Shown here piece after piece: positions 5,391 to 7,684 of a DNA stretch of 7,684 nt. Below the pieces are notes generated by a model. The model searched no databases. It was not told the origin of the DNA and was given only the letters and a program-made list of their open reading frames with translations. Position numbers and translations under genes: made by a program. This DNA comes from Candidatus Woesearchaeota archaeon (GTDB lineage: Archaea; Nanobdellota; Nanobdellia; CSSed11-243R1): contig SLLY01000075.1 of NCBI GenBank assembly GCA_007133845.1, positions 1-7,684 on the forward strand. Direction: 5' to 3'. Numbering within the stretch: position 1 is the first letter of the stretch; each line of letters opens with the position of its first letter.

Positions 5391-6593
5391 ATGGTAAATA
5401 TATCAAAAAAAGCACAATTTGCATTACCAATAATATTAGCATCTATGATAGTGTTGATGTTAATATATCTTATCATGGTTCATCCTGCAGAAAGAGCAGA
5501 AATTTTAACGCCAATAGGTTTACCGGAAGAAGATAAACTGATAGAAGAGGTTGGTGGAAAAAGAGCTATTTTTAGTAGTGGAGAATTTGTAGAAATAGGA
5601 CATGCAACGGGGGAGATAGTTTTTGATTATGAATTAGAAGATGTTTATGTTTCATATCCAATCAGAGAACGGATTGTAAGTTCTATGGAAATAAACCCAA
5701 AAACATCCATACTTAGAAGTGACTCTCAAATATTATCCATTCGAAATATAAATATTGAGAACACAGATAGTTTAATTTTAAGAATTAATGTAACTGAATT
5801 AAAAGGTTCTCAAAAAATAGAGGTTTCTGTTAATGAAACAATATTATTTTATAAAAATATAGAACTTGGAGAAATGAAAATTGAAATACCAAACATTATT
5901 TTAGAAAATGAAAACGAAATATTATTGGAATTTAATCATATGGGTTATTTTTGGAGTCGAGATTATTCCAACATAGAAATAGATGTTGTTCAAAGATACT
6001 ATAGTTCAGAAAAACCAATAGAAACTAAAACAATTCCATTAAGTAGGGATAACCTAATAGGAAGTGAAATGAGACTTTCATTTTTCTCAACCGAATCCAT
6101 TATGGAAGGAGAATTGATAATAAAAATAAATGAAGATATAGTATTTTCTGAATCTGTTGAAGAAAATGAATTAGTTATTGTTTCGGAAAGATTAGATAAA
6201 AGTGGTTTGAGAATTGGGCAAAATGAAATTATTTTTGAAGTAGACAGAGGAGGAGTTTACAATTTAACAGATTTAAAACTTCAATTTGTTGCAGCAAGAA
6301 CCCCTACCAGTGAAAATGTTTATTCTTTCGATATAGATGAAAAGGATTTGAAAAGTTGGGATGACATTATGTTGGGTATAAGAATAAATAGAATTATCCA
6401 ACCTGGTTATGTTTCTATACAAATAGGAGTTGATGGACCTACATATTACTTAAGCCAAGAGGAACTGGTTGCTGGTAGATGGAGTTATATAACATTAGAA
6501 AAACAGTATCTAACTGAATTTAGTAATATGGTAACGATTGGCTCACCAACAGGAAGATATAGAATAGATGGTTTCATCGTTTTCCTAAGGTAA
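5391..6593 (+). CDS. Membrane-anchored protein with repeated beta-rich extracytoplasmic domains
   Basis: This is a 400-residue protein of unknown function. The N-terminus is short and basic (MVNISKKAQF), followed by one hydrophobic segment at about 10-30 and then HPAERAEIL. The KKAQFALP start resembles archaeal pilin-like or class III signal sequences, but it could be a plain uncleaved anchor. The rest is polar and beta-rich and would lie outside the membrane. Two similar units are visible, about 126-200 and 226-300. Each has a hydrophobic strand ending in an INxT/INEDI-type segment, then VFxxxVE or LFYKNIE, then NEIxxEF/NEIIFEV, a glycine-aromatic turn and a closing strand. A third, more distant copy may span 325-398. 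Sequons such as NVT (133), NET (148) and NLT (291) occur. It stands alone on the plus strand, with its own promoter. A cell-surface or pilus-accessory role is possible, not shown. Confidence 0.85.
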   Translation: MVNISKKAQFALPIILASMIVLMLIYLIMVHPAERAEILTPIGLPEEDKLIEEVGGKRAIFSSGEFVEIGHATGEIVFDYELEDVYVSYPIRERIVSSMEINPKTSILRSDSQILSIRNINIENTDSLILRINVTELKGSQKIEVSVNETILFYKNIELGEMKIEIPNIILENENEILLEFNHMGYFWSRDYSNIEIDVVQRYYSSEKPIETKTIPLSRDNLIGSEMRLSFFSTESIMEGELIIKINEDIVFSESVEENELVIVSERLDKSGLRIGQNEIIFEVDRGGVYNLTDLKLQFVAARTPTSENVYSFDIDEKDLKSWDDIMLGIRINRIIQPGYVSIQIGVDGPTYYLSQEELVAGRWSYITLEKQYLTEFSNMVTIGSPTGRYRIDGFIVFLR

Positions 6594-6631
6594 TTAAAAT
6601 GTTTGAAAAATAAGTATTTAACTAAATATTA

Positions 6632-6644
6632 TTTTTATATTTTT
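6632..6644 (+). promoter_or_regulatory. TATA box of the metalloprotease-like gene
   Basis: TTTTTATATTTTT is centred about 21-23 nt before ATG 6659, and no ribosome site follows. It occupies most of the 65-bp gap after the preceding gene. The other AT-rich stretches in that gap make the exact element uncertain. Confidence 0.5.
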
Positions 6645-6658
6645 ATGGAAAGATACAA

Positions 6659-7684
6659 ATGGCAAAAATAGTAAGAAAGAAAGTATTTAATGACCATGAA
6701 AAATATTTAGTAGATGGGATTGTATTTTTAATTCACAGAGATGTTAAAAGCGAGCTTAGTTTGCATTATGGAGAAAAACCGTTGAATGTATTTTTTAATA
6801 ATATATCTAATACAGAAGTTTGGAAAATGCTTACTAATCTTGCAGTTTTGAAGGGTTTAAAAAAAATAAAAATAATTCCTGGAGAAGGTTCTTCTGTAGA
6901 TAATCAAGAAATTATCAATTTATGTGAAGGACGTACTAATACAATTACAATAAAATATGACACAAAAAATATTAGTATAGTCAAAGAAACGCCACTCACC
7001 AAAAAATATGGAGAACCTGCAGAAACTATTATTCATGAAATTGCACATATAGTAACTGCTGCAAAATATAAAAGTCAGAAAATGTATTACAGATGGACAA
7101 GTAGACAAACAGATAGTGTTGATCCTGTTTCTCCAGAACGTGGAAGTGTGGAAGATTTTGGTCAATGTGTAGGACTACTTAATGAAAAATTCAAATATTT
7201 TTGGGAAAATGTGTATTTCGAAGGCATAGCAGAATTATTAACGGTGGATCCAAAATTTGAAAAGGAAAAGGTGAAATTTTTTATGATTTTTCAAAACTTT
7301 TGGGGAGATTATAGAAAACGAACCAACAATTTGATGAAATTATATAATTCGATAAATACACATCTAGAACATATGATTTCAAGTTTAGAAAGAAAAAAAT
7401 TCTCATTAAGAAAAGGTGTTAAAAATGAAATGGTACAAGAAGAAGAATTAAAATTCTTTATAGAAAATATAAAATATTTTATAGAAGATGTACAAATAGT
7501 TCCTCCAAAACTAATAGGTAATTTTTGTAAAACTCCAGTTTCTAAAAATCTTAAATATAGTATGGGACCTATTGTGATATCTACATATATCGAATTTACT
7601 GGAAAAAGTATAACAGAAGTAATGAATATGAGCGGTGATGTATTTTGGAAAGAATTTAGAAAAAATATAAAAGAATTAATTAAA
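6659..7684 (+). CDS. HExxH zinc metalloprotease-like protein, 3'-truncated by window edge
   Basis: The frame is open from ATG 6659 to the last base (342 codons) with no stop, so the C-terminus lies outside. ATG 6659 is the only start after the in-frame stop at 6623. The key feature is IIHEIAHIV (H126, E127, H130), a zinc-binding HExxH helix. It is followed 58 residues later by FEGIAELL (E188, E192), which matches the EGxAE third-ligand helix of gluzincin-type peptidases such as the Peptidase_MA-like group. The N-terminal 110 residues are a mixed alpha/beta region with a lysine-rich KGLKKIKIIPGEG segment. After the active site come long helices (about 200-285, lysine/glutamate rich), then GPIVISTYIEFTGKSITEVM, resembling the C-terminal helical part of such peptidases. 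No signal peptide or membrane span is visible, so it is probably cytosolic. Substrate unknown; assignment to a named family is not secure. Confidence 0.85.
   Translation, partial: MAKIVRKKVFNDHEKYLVDGIVFLIHRDVKSELSLHYGEKPLNVFFNNISNTEVWKMLTNLAVLKGLKKIKIIPGEGSSVDNQEIINLCEGRTNTITIKYDTKNISIVKETPLTKKYGEPAETIIHEIAHIVTAAKYKSQKMYYRWTSRQTDSVDPVSPERGSVEDFGQCVGLLNEKFKYFWENVYFEGIAELLTVDPKFEKEKVKFFMIFQNFWGDYRKRTNNLMKLYNSINTHLEHMISSLERKKFSLRKGVKNEMVQEEELKFFIENIKYFIEDVQIVPPKLIGNFCKTPVSKNLKYSMGPIVISTYIEFTGKSITEVMNMSGDVFWKEFRKNIKELIK

Noticed and set aside
6645..6671. An 8-codon frame (ATG 6645 to TAG) before the metalloprotease-like gene as a leader peptide
   Set aside because: The inferred transcription start is at or after this ATG, and there is no ribosome site or attenuator structure.
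6920..7165. Minus-strand 81-codon frame rich in Cys, Phe and Ile
   Set aside because: It is antisense to the HExxH active-site region of a convincing plus-strand gene, and its composition is typical of a shadow frame.

Overview
The window looks like AT-rich chromosomal DNA of an archaeon, most likely a small-genome (DPANN-type) lineage; that placement is an inference. Three things support an archaeal origin: a Hel308-type helicase, a tRNA gene interrupted by two bulge-helix-bulge introns, and TATA boxes about 23-30 nt upstream of start codons that mostly lack Shine-Dalgarno sites (leaderless genes). No mobile element, CRISPR array or phage gene is visible.

Layout. 2-1048 (+) is the C-terminal 348 residues of an M17 leucyl aminopeptidase whose start lies outside the window. 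Facing it, 1043-1213 (-) is a 56-codon membrane micro-protein with the only strong Shine-Dalgarno site in the window. 1302-1470 (-) is a GC-rich island that I read as a tRNA-Pro(GGG) gene with two introns, one at the canonical position 37/38 and one inside the T-loop at 59/60. 1520-1780 (-) encodes an unrecognised acidic 86-residue protein. 1812-3965 (-) is a complete Hel308/Ski2-like helicase. 4013-4330 (-) encodes an unrecognised 105-residue protein and sits 10 nt behind 4341-5294 (-), a calcineurin-like metallophosphoesterase. A divergent promoter region at 5295-5390 separates these from 5391-6593 (+), a 400-residue protein with one N-terminal membrane anchor and repeated beta-rich extracytoplasmic domains. 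6659 to the right edge (+) is an HExxH metalloprotease-like protein, still open at the window end.

How the genes relate. The window is a set of mostly independent short transcription units. The only tight pair is the phosphoesterase and the 105-residue protein. Hel308 handles stalled replication forks and recombination intermediates. The aminopeptidase and the HExxH protein act on peptides or proteins. The 400-residue protein is a surface or cell-envelope candidate.

The strongest unusual signal is the doubly interrupted tRNA gene. Joining the three exons (38, 21 and 14 nt) gives a 73-nt cloverleaf with canonical stems. It has two atypical bases, C33 and U73, and both introns contain decoy copies of functional sequence: a repeated 3' splice-site segment in the first and a T-loop look-alike in the second.
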